This document shows positions 8,230-16,953 of a stretch of 64,000 bases of DNA, one piece after another. The notes beneath the pieces are model-generated. The model ran no database searches. It saw only the letters and a program-made list of their open reading frames with translations, and was not told the DNA's origin. The translations under genes and the position numbers were made by a program. How positions within the stretch are numbered: position 1 is the stretch's first letter; every line of letters begins with the position of its first letter. This DNA is from Pseudocolwellia sp. AS88 (GTDB taxonomy: Bacteria; Pseudomonadota; Gammaproteobacteria; Enterobacterales; Alteromonadaceae), in assembly GCF_030551755.1 (NCBI RefSeq), contig NZ_JAUPEC010000019.1, positions 1 to 64,000 of the forward strand. Reading direction: 5' to 3'.

Positions 8230-9975
8230 TTAAACTTTAGCTTTAGCACCTTTTTTCAGTAATATGCCAACCGTTAAGATAGATAATGAACATAATAAAA
8301 AGACTAATCTGCCCCACAGTTCATTTGGAATAAGCATCATTAAACTTACACCTACACCCATTAATATCACCATAGAGCCTAACTTCTCTCTTTGTTGGCG
8401 GTCATAGTCGTCTTGCTCGTCGTCAGCAATAACCGGAGTTACAATATCTTTAAAGAATAGTTCTGTTTCTTGTTTATGCTCGTCTTCCTCTTCTTTGTAA
8501 AAGAAGGTTGTTGAACAGAAGAAGCCAGCAGTTATTACTAAGTGTGCAGCTATAGTCATCATTAAATTCATATCGATTATTTCTCGACGAGTTAATGTGT
8601 CTAGCCCTAACCAACTGGCCAGTACTTCAGGTGTAAATACATACAACATAAACCATGAAATAGCTAAGCCTAAAGCAACTGTTACCCAAGGAGCCCATTT
8701 TGGTGTTTTCTTAATAAATAAACCAAAAATCAAAGGGATAAGTAAAGGGACTTGTATCATGGTAGATACCGACATCATTAGCTCAAACAAACTTAGTTCT
8801 TTTAACGATTTAAAGAACAAGGCAACAGCAATAACTAATAAACCACTGATAAAGCTAACTAAACGACTCACTTTTAGTAGGTGTTCATCATCAACTATTT
8901 TGCCTTTCTTTTTTAGCAACGGCTGATAAAGGCTACGAACAAAAATACCTGAGTTTTTATTAAGTGCAGAATCCATAGACGACATAGAAGCTGCAAATAA
9001 TCCGGCTAATAACAAACCTACGGTGCCAACAGGCATTGCATTACGTGTAAAGACTAAATACACAGCGTCAGAGGCTTTATTGCCAAGTGCTGAATAGGCC
9101 GATGCTGCATCAGGATACAAAATGGCAGAAGCCCAAGGTGGTATAAACCAAATAATACTGCCTACGCCCATAAGTACCATGGCAAGGAGAGCTGCTTTTC
9201 TGGCGTTGTCAGAATCTTTAGCGTTTAGAAATCGGAAAGAATCGTTTAGGTTCATTATGGTGATGAGTTGTTTAGCCAAAAAGAAGACAAAGGTGCCGAC
9301 TAGTAACAAACCATAATTCATATCTGGACCCATAACGAATCCGCCAGGGAAGTTAGTAATTAACTCTCCAGGACCACCTACCTTAACTAAGGCAACTACC
9401 GCACAAGCTATAGAAACTACAACCACAACTAAGGTTTGTACAAAGTCTGAAGCGACTACGCCCCAAGCACCAGAAAGCACAGAAACAAATAATACTGTGA
9501 GTCCTGTAAGTACAATAGTTAACCCAATATCGGCATCAAAAACAGCACTAGAAAACACACCAAGAGCATTTAACCAAACACCTGCATTGATGAAGCTAAA
9601 TACAATAAGCGCCCATGAAAAGAACTGCTCATTTTGACGACCAAAGCGTCTTTTTATACCTTCTGTTGGAGTATCTACACGCATTTGACGAAAGCGATGC
9701 GAGAAATAAGCCCAACCACAAAAGTAAGCAAAGGTATTAGCAAAAAATACTAAGCTAATGGCAAAGCCATCAGTAAAGGCTTTACCTGCTGCGCCAGTGA
9801 AGGTCCATGCTGAAAACTGGGCCATGAAAGCTGTGGAGCCAACCATCCACCACAACATTCTTCCCCCACCGCGAAAATAATCGCTAGTGGAGTTTTTTGC
9901 CATGTTTTTAAAAGCAAACCCAATTCCAACAATAAGTAAGAAATACCCCGCAATAACTAAATAATCATAAAACAT
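8230..9975 (-). CDS. Sodium:solute symporter (SSS family)
   Basis: A 581-residue inner-membrane permease with about 13-14 hydrophobic segments, matching the sodium:solute symporter family that includes sugar and sialate carriers. Family phrases include FRGGGRMLWWMVGSTAFMAQFSA near residue 35 and LLAGLFAASMSSMDSALN near residue 325, which carries the sodium-site serines. A charged cytoplasmic loop (EEEDEHKQETE, about 495-505) precedes the last helices. The start follows AAAGG at good spacing. It lies 10 bases after the oxidoreductase gene and clearly belongs to the same transcript. Its substrate is probably the sugar or sugar acid that feeds ManD. Confidence 0.92.
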   Translation of the reverse strand: MFYDYLVIAGYFLLIVGIGFAFKNMAKNSTSDYFRGGGRMLWWMVGSTAFMAQFSAWTFTGAAGKAFTDGFAISLVFFANTFAYFCGWAYFSHRFRQMRVDTPTEGIKRRFGRQNEQFFSWALIVFSFINAGVWLNALGVFSSAVFDADIGLTIVLTGLTVLFVSVLSGAWGVVASDFVQTLVVVVVSIACAVVALVKVGGPGELITNFPGGFVMGPDMNYGLLLVGTFVFFLAKQLITIMNLNDSFRFLNAKDSDNARKAALLAMVLMGVGSIIWFIPPWASAILYPDAASAYSALGNKASDAVYLVFTRNAMPVGTVGLLLAGLFAASMSSMDSALNKNSGIFVRSLYQPLLKKKGKIVDDEHLLKVSRLVSFISGLLVIAVALFFKSLKELSLFELMMSVSTMIQVPLLIPLIFGLFIKKTPKWAPWVTVALGLAISWFMLYVFTPEVLASWLGLDTLTRREIIDMNLMMTIAAHLVITAGFFCSTTFFYKEEEDEHKQETELFFKDIVTPVIADDEQDDYDRQQREKLGSMVILMGVGVSLMMLIPNELWGRLVFLLCSLSILTVGILLKKGAKAKV

Positions 9976-9985
9976 AGTATTACCT

Positions 9986-11125
9986 TTAATTTAGGTGAGT
10001 TACGTCTGTCCAATTATCGTTTTCACGAATTAAATCAATTACTTGTTGGTATTGACTACCTTCTTTAAAGGTTAAGTAAGGTTGAACTTCTTCACCTTTA
10101 ATATCGTTAACTAATTCACGAATAAGGTAGCGCCAGTTTTGTTCTGTATCGCCTTCAACATCAGGTACACTAGCCACTATGTCAGTAGGCAATGGCACTT
10201 CTTGCCATTCTTTATTATCACCATAAAGGTATAGAGGACCGCTGCCATAATGCCCTTTAATATAGATAGCGCCTTTGCTGCCATAAAATACAATGTGATC
10301 TTCATTAAATCGAGGATGTAACCCACCATGTTTAAACATGACGGATACCGGCTTTTTAGCAAACTCACAATTAAGTTTCGCTAATACGGTGTATGACCAT
10401 TCAACATTCGACTCGCCCCATTCTAAAGATGGATCGTCAAGATCTTCAGGGATAAAATCACGTCTATTTTTAAAGTTGTGAACGCCTTCAACAATCGGTG
10501 CTTTACCTAAATCGTCACGTACTTCTCCCATAAGTGACACTATTTCTTCACCAATAACAGAAGTAACAATCGATAATTTATGGGTAAAATTGTTATTTAA
10601 ACGTCCGCCACCATCTTCTTTTCGGTGTGACCAACCAAAAGGAATGTCGCGCTCTAGATTGAAGTGAGAAATACATTCAACTTCTAAGGGCTCGCCAATA
10701 ACACCTTCGGCAACGAGTTGTTTTGCGTGTCTGATGTGTGGCATATAGCGGAAGCTAGCAGCGAATGCTGTTTTAACATTTTTAGCTATGGCTAAGTCTT
10801 GAAGCTCTTTAGCTGTTTCGCCACTTTGAGTAAGAGGTTTATCACAAAATACATGGCAGCCAAATTCAATGGCTTGTTTGATTGGCTCAACGTGTGCACC
10901 GCCTGGTGTGGCGATTGATACTATATCTGGCTTACAATCTTTTAGAGCTTGTTGCCAATCTGTTCCTGCATAAGGAATATTTAAATCTTTAGCAACTTGT
11001 TGTACAACGCTTGCTGTTCTCCCCACAATACCTACAACTTCGGCTCCAGCATATCTAAACGATTCTGCATGACCTTGTCCGGCAAAACCTGTTCCGCAAA
11101 TTAATACTTTTATGTTATTTGTCAT
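9986..11125 (-). CDS. Gfo/Idh/MocA-family NAD(P)-dependent oxidoreductase
   Basis: A 379-residue protein with an N-terminal Rossmann fold (VLICGTGFAGQGHAESF, about residues 7-23, with GxGxxG) and the family motif CDKPL near residue 94, whose lysine takes part in catalysis. The C-terminal alpha/beta domain (about 130-370) is also of the family. These enzymes oxidise or reduce sugars, inositols or sugar acids. The ribosome-binding site AAGGA precedes the ATG. It lies between manD and the symporter in one leftward operon, so it probably interconverts the imported sugar and the substrate of ManD. The exact reaction is not readable. Confidence 0.9.
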   Translation of the reverse strand: MTNNIKVLICGTGFAGQGHAESFRYAGAEVVGIVGRTASVVQQVAKDLNIPYAGTDWQQALKDCKPDIVSIATPGGAHVEPIKQAIEFGCHVFCDKPLTQSGETAKELQDLAIAKNVKTAFAASFRYMPHIRHAKQLVAEGVIGEPLEVECISHFNLERDIPFGWSHRKEDGGGRLNNNFTHKLSIVTSVIGEEIVSLMGEVRDDLGKAPIVEGVHNFKNRRDFIPEDLDDPSLEWGESNVEWSYTVLAKLNCEFAKKPVSVMFKHGGLHPRFNEDHIVFYGSKGAIYIKGHYGSGPLYLYGDNKEWQEVPLPTDIVASVPDVEGDTEQNWRYLIRELVNDIKGEEVQPYLTFKEGSQYQQVIDLIRENDNWTDVTHLN

Positions 11126-11162
11126 TTTTATTCCTTGTAATATTTAAGGCTAAGTTATGTTT

Positions 11163-12380
11163 TTACCAATTCCACAAAGTTCCATCTTCTAAACGGCTTA
11201 CTGGTAGGTAAGAACGTTTATATGGATATTTAAGTGCGGCTTCTTCATCAAACTCTATACCTAACCCCGGAGCTTCACTCATATAAGCCATGCCGTTTTC
11301 AACGGTAAAGTTATGTTTAAATATTTCTTTAGATTTATCATTGCCAAACCCAACAAACTCTTGAATACCAAAGTTTGGAGCCCAAATGTTTAAATGCATA
11401 TGCGCAGCAAAACAAACAGGGGAGAGATCAGGAGCACCATGAGGAGCTATTTTTACATTGTAGATACTAGCGAAATCAGCAATACGTCTTAATGCTGTAA
11501 TACCACCAGCGTGAGTTGCAGCGACTCGAATATAATCTATTAATTGATTTTGTATTAAGTCTTTACAGTCCCAAATGGTGTTGTATGTTTCGCCAATAGC
11601 CAGTGGGGTGGTTGTGTGTTGTCTAATAACTTTGTAGCTATCTTGATTTTCAGCGATGGAAGCATCTTCTAAAAAGAGTAAATTAAATTCTTCCATTAAT
11701 TTACCTAATCTTGCTGATTCAATAGGCGTTAAACGGCTATGAACGTCGTGTAAAAACTCCACTTCGTTACCAAACCTTGCTCGTGCTTGTCGCATAAGGT
11801 CAACAATTGAATTGAAGTACTTTTGCGTAGACCATTCTTCTTCAGGCGGTAAAGGACGGTTGCCTTGTAATTCAAAATAATCTTTTTTGTCACCTAAAAC
11901 ACCGTAGGTAACTTTTAAGCCAGGAATAGCTGATTGTAATCTTACGGCTTTAAAACCTTGGTCAATATGTTCTTGCACTTTATCTAAGGTGTCGTTAATA
12001 CTTTCACCATTAGCATGCGCGTACAAGGTAACGCCTCTACGGCTCTTTCCTCCTAGTAGTTGATAAACTGGTAAACCTGCTATTTTACCTTTTATGTCCC
12101 ATAACGCCATATCAATTGCCGCAATAGATGCCATAGTGATAGGGCCTTTACGCCAATAAACGCCTTTGTATAAGTATTGCCAAATGTCTTCAATTTCATT
12201 TGGATCTCTACCAATCAAACAAGGTACAACGTGTTCTTCTAAATACGCTACAACTGCCATTTCACGACCATTTAGCGTAGCATCGCCGATCCCGTAAGTG
12301 CCTTCGTCAGTAATTACTTTTACGGTAACAAAGTTCCTTCCTGGACTGCATACAATGACTTTAATCTCTTTAATTTTCAA
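11163..12380 (-). CDS. manD: D-mannonate dehydratase, ManD type (enolase superfamily)
   Basis: A 405-residue enolase-superfamily enzyme that dehydrates D-mannonate (some members also D-gluconate) to 2-keto-3-deoxy-D-gluconate. The ManD residues known from Novosphingobium sit at the same numbers: Arg147 (KAVRL) and Tyr159 (KVTYG). The metal ligands and acid follow: Asp212 and His214 in HDVH, Glu238 in FLEDA, Glu264 in IGETYN. The C-terminal APHGAPDLSPVCFAAHMHL loop is also typical. The start is TTG after AGGCAG, which gives the expected length. It is first in the leftward operon, divergent from lacI. Uronate breakdown normally reaches mannonate through fructuronate reductase; the adjacent Gfo/Idh/MocA gene could fill such a role. 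Confidence 0.92.
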   Translation of the reverse strand: MKIKEIKVIVCSPGRNFVTVKVITDEGTYGIGDATLNGREMAVVAYLEEHVVPCLIGRDPNEIEDIWQYLYKGVYWRKGPITMASIAAIDMALWDIKGKIAGLPVYQLLGGKSRRGVTLYAHANGESINDTLDKVQEHIDQGFKAVRLQSAIPGLKVTYGVLGDKKDYFELQGNRPLPPEEEWSTQKYFNSIVDLMRQARARFGNEVEFLHDVHSRLTPIESARLGKLMEEFNLLFLEDASIAENQDSYKVIRQHTTTPLAIGETYNTIWDCKDLIQNQLIDYIRVAATHAGGITALRRIADFASIYNVKIAPHGAPDLSPVCFAAHMHLNIWAPNFGIQEFVGFGNDKSKEIFKHNFTVENGMAYMSEAPGLGIEFDEEAALKYPYKRSYLPVSRLEDGTLWNW

Positions 12381-12420
12381 CTTGCTGCCTCACTTTTAAA
12401 ATAAAGAACACAAATATAGG

Positions 12421-12432
12421 TAAATCGTTTTA
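12421..12432. promoter_or_regulatory. Candidate LacI-type operator
   Basis: TAAATCGTTTTA lies between the divergent manD and lacI genes. It has the central CG and flanking TAAA/TTTA symmetry of LacI-family operators, although the two bases next to the centre are not symmetric. Location supports it; sequence alone is weak. Confidence 0.35.
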
Positions 12433-12516
12433 GTTGAATAACTTATCATAATGCTTCACTATGTCAACATCCTCACTTTTAATGATTATCTAACAATCTG
12501 AACATGGTAAATAAAC

Positions 12517-13524
12517 GTGATAAAAATAAAAATAACTGATGTTGCACAACGTGCTGGCGTTTCAAAAAGTACAGTGTCTCAATACTTAAACGGTCGTTTT
12601 GAGTATATGTCTAAAGAGACAAAAAAGCGTGTAAAAGCAGCCGTTGATGATTTAAATTATATTCCGAACCCAATTGCAAGAAGCCTAAAAACTGATAAAA
12701 CCAAAATGATTGGTGTGATTGTGCGAGATATAACCGGTTACGATACAAGCCGTTTTATTCGCGGCATACATGATTATTGTAAAAACAGCGAATACAACGC
12801 ATTAATTTACAACACAGACTTCGATCCTGAAATTGAAGCTAAATCATTACATGCTTTAAATCAGTTAAGAGTTGAAGGTATGCTGATAGCCTCTTCAGGT
12901 AAAAACACTTCAATTATCACCGGCTTTATTGAAGCGGGTATGCAGATTGTTCAATTTCAGATTGAGCATGACGGTAATGAAAAAAATATTGTTATTTGTG
13001 ACTACAGGCAAGCAGCATTCGAAGCAACAGAATACCTAATTAAACTTGGTCATAAAAGAATCGGTTTTGTTACTCAAGACTTTCAAGATATTAAATCACG
13101 AAGAGAACGTTATTTAGGCTACGTTGAAGCTCATGAGAAATACAACATTCCTCTTGATAAGCAGTTAACTAAATACTGGGACAGAGAAGCAGGCTTTGAA
13201 GACTCGTTTATGGATATTTTAGATCCTAGTGTTTTACCAACAGCATTCTTTACTCAACAATTAGATATTTCCACCGAGCTGTTAACTATTTTTAAAGATA
13301 AGAATATTTCAATCCCTGATGATGTTTCATTATTAGCTTTTGAAGAAATCCCTAATGCGGAGTTTTTCCAAGTACCTATTTCTGTGGTAAAACAAGAATC
13401 TCATAAATTAGGTTATGAAGCAGCAAAGTTACTTATAAGTAACATTAAAACTAAGAGTAAGGCGGCAAACCGAATTACTATCCCTTGTACTTTAGCGACA
13501 AGAGACTCGTGTATAAAAGTATAA
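12517..13524 (+). CDS. LacI-family transcriptional regulator of the sugar-acid locus
   Basis: A 335-residue repressor: helix-turn-helix at residues 6-26 (TDVAQRAGVSKSTVSQYLNG), hinge helix near NPIARSLKT (about 50-58), and a sugar-binding periplasmic-like domain (about 62-330). The start is GTG; an ATG 13 bases upstream is out of frame. The N-terminus matches the usual LacI opening of four to seven residues before DVA. It is divergent from manD and 470 bases upstream of the TonB receptor gene, so it probably controls both sides in response to the imported sugar. Its stop codon lies inside an eight-base tandem repeat. Confidence 0.92.
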   Translation: MIKIKITDVAQRAGVSKSTVSQYLNGRFEYMSKETKKRVKAAVDDLNYIPNPIARSLKTDKTKMIGVIVRDITGYDTSRFIRGIHDYCKNSEYNALIYNTDFDPEIEAKSLHALNQLRVEGMLIASSGKNTSIITGFIEAGMQIVQFQIEHDGNEKNIVICDYRQAAFEATEYLIKLGHKRIGFVTQDFQDIKSRRERYLGYVEAHEKYNIPLDKQLTKYWDREAGFEDSFMDILDPSVLPTAFFTQQLDISTELLTIFKDKNISIPDDVSLLAFEEIPNAEFFQVPISVVKQESHKLGYEAAKLLISNIKTKSKAANRITIPCTLATRDSCIKV

Positions 13525-13557
13525 AAGTATAAAAGTATAAAAGTATAAAAGTATAAA
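13511..13557. repeat. Tandem repeat of GTATAAAA at the end of lacI
   Basis: Five exact copies of GTATAAAA from 13511 to 13550, then a sixth partial copy. The lacI stop codon (13522-13524) falls in the second copy, so changes in copy number beyond it would not alter the protein. Length variation between strains is likely. Confidence 0.9.
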
Positions 13558-13622
13558 TTAACCCGAGCTGAGGTTAAATTAATACGGATTTAGAAAATCA
13601 ATTTCTGTTGGTTTTCTAAATC
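13558..13622. repeat. Palindromic repeat unit followed by a hairpin
   Basis: TTAACCCGAGCTGAGGTTAA (13558-13577) is a near-palindrome carrying the terminal sequence of the interspersed family, here without an internal part. Ten bases on, GATTTAGAAAA (13587-13597) pairs exactly with TTTTCTAAATC (13612-13622). The hairpin could form the 3' end of the lacI transcript, but no T-run follows. Confidence 0.65.
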
Positions 13623-13690
13623 TTCCCCTAAGTAATAATTCCAATTTGTCATTATTCTTTTGATCTTAAATTCATAAAGTGTCATGTTTA

Positions 13691-13813
13691 GATAACCCGA
13701 ACGCGGTTTAAGATGTTTTTAATCCATTGAAAAAATTACTAATAAAATTTAACGATGAAGCAAGTAAAAGTAGCGGTTAGAGAAAAATATATTAATCCGA
13801 GCTCAGGTTAGAT
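13691..13813. repeat. Interspersed repeat copy 2 (MITE-like)
   Basis: Starts GATAACCCGAACGCGGTTTA and ends CCGAGCTCAGGTTAGAT. Aligns with copy 1 at 3084-3249 through the blocks AAGATGTTTTTAAT, ATTACTAATAA and AATTTAACGATGAA, but is about 45 bases shorter. It lies in the gap before the TonB receptor gene, whose promoter must be to its right (13814-13990). Confidence 0.72.
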
Positions 13814-13995
13814 AGATTAAATTACCAACCTATTAAATTTTTATTATCTTTTAATCAACATAGTTAACTTAATAATTTATAATAAAATTGATGATGTCGA
13901 TTACCTATGTGTAACTAGCTTTACTTCATTATGTTTAGGAAATAATAAAATTATTTCTAAGTTAAAACAGCAGTTTAATTAATTTGCGGGATAGA

Positions 13996-16848
13996 ATGAA
14001 ATTAACATTTATAAATCAGCTTTTAAGAATGCGTTTACCTATGCAAAGCAGCGTAACCTTAATAGCACTGTTAAGTACTTCAACTTTTGCCGCAGATGAA
14101 ATCAGCTTAGAAGATAAAGAGCGCATAATTGAAATAATTTCAGTAAGTGGTATTCGTCAAAGCTTACAAACGGGTATTGATCTTAAGCGAGCTGATTCTC
14201 GCATTATTGATGCCGTTGTTGCAGAAGATATAGGTAAATTACCTGATAATAATATTGCTGAAGCACTCCAACGTATTACCGGTGTATCAATCAACCGAGA
14301 ATTTGGTGTAGGTTCAGAAGTGTCGATCAGAGGCCTTTCTCAAAACCGTGTTGAGCTAAATGGTCGTTCAACCATGGGTGATGGACGAAAGGGCGTTAAC
14401 TTTCAAGATTTTCCATCCTACTTTTTATCTGAAGTAGAAGTCATTAAATCGCCAACTCCTGAAATGATAGAAGGTGCGTTAGGCGGAACCATTAATCTTA
14501 AAACTCAACAACCTCTCGAACTAAGAAAGTATTTTGGATTAATTTCTTTAAAAGGTGAATATACCGATAACTCTGAAAATGTAGGTCCTATTTTTCATGC
14601 AACTTTTGGTGATAAGTGGAAACTAGATGCTGGAGGTAATATTGGTATTTTGGGAAGTTTTACTTACCAAGATCGCGATTTAATTCAACATGAAACGCGT
14701 GTTGGTATGAACGCTGAAAGGTTAAACATTAACAACCCTAATGTAGACCCTAGTGCTATTTATACTGTGCCTGTTGATTTTACTTATTTTCCAAAAGTTG
14801 ACCGCCGTGAACGCTCAGCGGGAAATATGATGTTTCAGTGGGAACCTGAATCTAAAAATGTTGAAATATATTTAGATGCAACATTTACCAAACGTGAAGG
14901 AAACAACCAAGGTTACTCACCAACAACCTTACTTCATTCTCCTTTCAGTAATGACGCTGAAAAAAATGCTGATTTTGCTATTGATGAAAATAACCAATTA
15001 AATAGCTACTACGATTCTGATTTGGTATTTGAAAACAGTACAACCTCATCGTTTAGAGCTACAGATTCATTAGGCTTTGCATTTGGTGGTCGTTGGATCA
15101 TGACCAATAACATTGATATCGCGGGAGAAGTAAATTATGTTTCTTCAACATCTTCTGAGCCTTATTATGACATGCGCTTTTTTGCCATAGATCCTCTAGC
15201 AGAAGCAGCTAATCCATCTGCAACTAATTACCTGTTAAATGGCGCAACTTATTTCAGTGATAATGCTAATGCTCCATCAATACTACTTGATGACCTTGAT
15301 ACGTTTACCAACCGAGATTATTGGGCGCTGAGTAGTTATGACGTAAGAGACAATGCAATTGAAAATGAAGAAACGGCAACCCGATTTGATTTAACCTATT
15401 ACGAACCTTTTTTAGAAATGGAAGAAGTTACCTCTTTAGATACAGGATTGCGTTTCACTTCTAGCCGATATAAGAAAACCCAAGATAGTCTTAAGCTTGC
15501 TAATTTACACTCATCGTTAACGCAAGATGGTGAAAGTGTATTAGTGACCATGAACGACTTTCCTGAAGCGAGTATTAAAGATTATAACTTTGACGCATTT
15601 CCGGGAAATAACCAACCCTTAGATTTATCTCGTTTTGCAATGTTTGATAACGCTATTCTTCAAAAGTCAGGTAAAGCCACAGCAATAATAAACAACTTGT
15701 TAGCAGGTACAAATATAGGTTCAGATAATGAACTGAGCTTTAACTACGATGAATATGCAGTTGTAGATGAAGAGACTTTAGCTGCTTACCTGCAATTTAA
15801 TATAGACACTAAAATAGCGGGTTATCCCTTAAGATCAATTGTTGGTGGCCGTTACGTTTACACAAACCTGAGTGTTGAAGCTTACGAGACAGACGAAGAA
15901 GGCAATAATGTTTTAGTTCGTACGGAAAAAGATTATAGCGATTTTTTACCTAGCGTTAATATAACCTTAGAACTGAGTAAACAAACCTTAGTGAGATTTG
16001 CCGCAGCTAATGTAATGCGCAGAGCTGAATTTTTAGAGCTAAGTCCTTCTCATGTTGTAAGTGTAGATAGCACAACAGCGTCGCGTGGTAATCCTAATTT
16101 AAACCCTTATAGAGCAACCCAGCTTGATGTTTCTGTAGAGCAATATTGGGGCAAAGGTAATATGTTATCAGGGGCTATTTTTTATAAAGACGTTAAATCT
16201 TTTTTAAAAACCGAAGAAGAATGTTGGGATAACCCCGACTATGTAGCGCTATCAAACGAAGTAAACCGTGCAGATTTGTGTTATTTAGACGGTCGAATAG
16301 AAGAGCCAACAGCAACATCTAATTTAGCTGAACTTGGGCTTACAACAACTTATGAAAGTAATGGCGAAAGCGGTAAAGTACAAGGTATTGAATTAGGTTA
16401 TCAGCAAATGCTCAAATATGGTTTAGGTACGTCACTTAATTATACCTACGCCCATAGTGAAGACCCAAACAATATACCCTTGTTAGATATTTCGAAAGAT
16501 ACTGTTAATGCCGCTATTTTCTATGAAAAAAATGGGATTAGTACACGTTTTGCCTATACCTACAGAAGTAGATTTTTAGAAGACGATAATGAATATCGGC
16601 TACAACGAGTTAGCCAACTAGACACTCTTAATGGAGAAAATGATTTAAGTGCTAGACAATCGTTCAGAGAACCTATTAAACAACTTGATTGGTCTGCTTC
16701 ATACGATTTTAGCGAAGGTGTTCGTTTACAAATGGACATTGTAAATCTATTAAAAGAGCCTACACGAGATTCAACATATCTAGGTTCTGTTTATCAAGTA
16801 CGTCAGGCAGATCGCCGATTCTCAATTGGTGTACGTTATATGTATTAA
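13996..16848 (+). CDS. TonB-dependent outer-membrane receptor of the sugar locus
   Basis: A 950-residue receptor for energy-driven uptake across the outer membrane. Signal peptide about 1-33 ending TSTFAADE; plug domain with IIEIISVSGIRQSLQTGI, then AEALQRITGVSINRE and EVSIRGLSQNRVELNG; a 22-strand barrel after about residue 165; the C-terminus GVRYMY ends in an aromatic residue for barrel assembly. Size and plug wording resemble the carbohydrate-linked, Caulobacter-type receptors. I chose the ATG at 13996, five bases after GGGA; an in-frame TTG at 13984 would add four residues. Its place after lacI suggests it imports the oligosaccharide or glycoside whose product is used by ManD; the ligand itself is unknown. 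Confidence 0.9.
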   Translation: MKLTFINQLLRMRLPMQSSVTLIALLSTSTFAADEISLEDKERIIEIISVSGIRQSLQTGIDLKRADSRIIDAVVAEDIGKLPDNNIAEALQRITGVSINREFGVGSEVSIRGLSQNRVELNGRSTMGDGRKGVNFQDFPSYFLSEVEVIKSPTPEMIEGALGGTINLKTQQPLELRKYFGLISLKGEYTDNSENVGPIFHATFGDKWKLDAGGNIGILGSFTYQDRDLIQHETRVGMNAERLNINNPNVDPSAIYTVPVDFTYFPKVDRRERSAGNMMFQWEPESKNVEIYLDATFTKREGNNQGYSPTTLLHSPFSNDAEKNADFAIDENNQLNSYYDSDLVFENSTTSSFRATDSLGFAFGGRWIMTNNIDIAGEVNYVSSTSSEPYYDMRFFAIDPLAEAANPSATNYLLNGATYFSDNANAPSILLDDLDTFTNRDYWALSSYDVRDNAIENEETATRFDLTYYEPFLEMEEVTSLDTGLRFTSSRYKKTQDSLKLANLHSSLTQDGESVLVTMNDFPEASIKDYNFDAFPGNNQPLDLSRFAMFDNAILQKSGKATAIINNLLAGTNIGSDNELSFNYDEYAVVDEETLAAYLQFNIDTKIAGYPLRSIVGGRYVYTNLSVEAYETDEEGNNVLVRTEKDYSDFLPSVNITLELSKQTLVRFAAANVMRRAEFLELSPSHVVSVDSTTASRGNPNLNPYRATQLDVSVEQYWGKGNMLSGAIFYKDVKSFLKTEEECWDNPDYVALSNEVNRADLCYLDGRIEEPTATSNLAELGLTTTYESNGESGKVQGIELGYQQMLKYGLGTSLNYTYAHSEDPNNIPLLDISKDTVNAAIFYEKNGISTRFAYTYRSRFLEDDNEYRLQRVSQLDTLNGENDLSARQSFREPIKQLDWSASYDFSEGVRLQMDIVNLLKEPTRDSTYLGSVYQVRQADRRFSIGVRYMY

Positions 16849-16849
16849 T

Positions 16850-16926
16850 GACTTTATTTTTATAAATAAAGTCTGTTCTTTCCGCTCTTTAACTAAAACC
16901 CTCATACCTTTGGGGATATATGAGGG
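16850..16926 (+). terminator. Two hairpins ending the TonB receptor gene
   Basis: GACTTTATTT (16850-16859) pairs with AAATAAAGTC (16864-16873) around TTAT, starting just after the stop, followed by TGTTCTTT. A second hairpin, CCCTCATA with TATGAGGG (16899-16926), precedes a T-rich stretch. They separate convergent genes and may end transcripts from both sides. Confidence 0.6.
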
Positions 16927-16953
16927 GTAGTATTATTTTGTTTTGACATCTCT

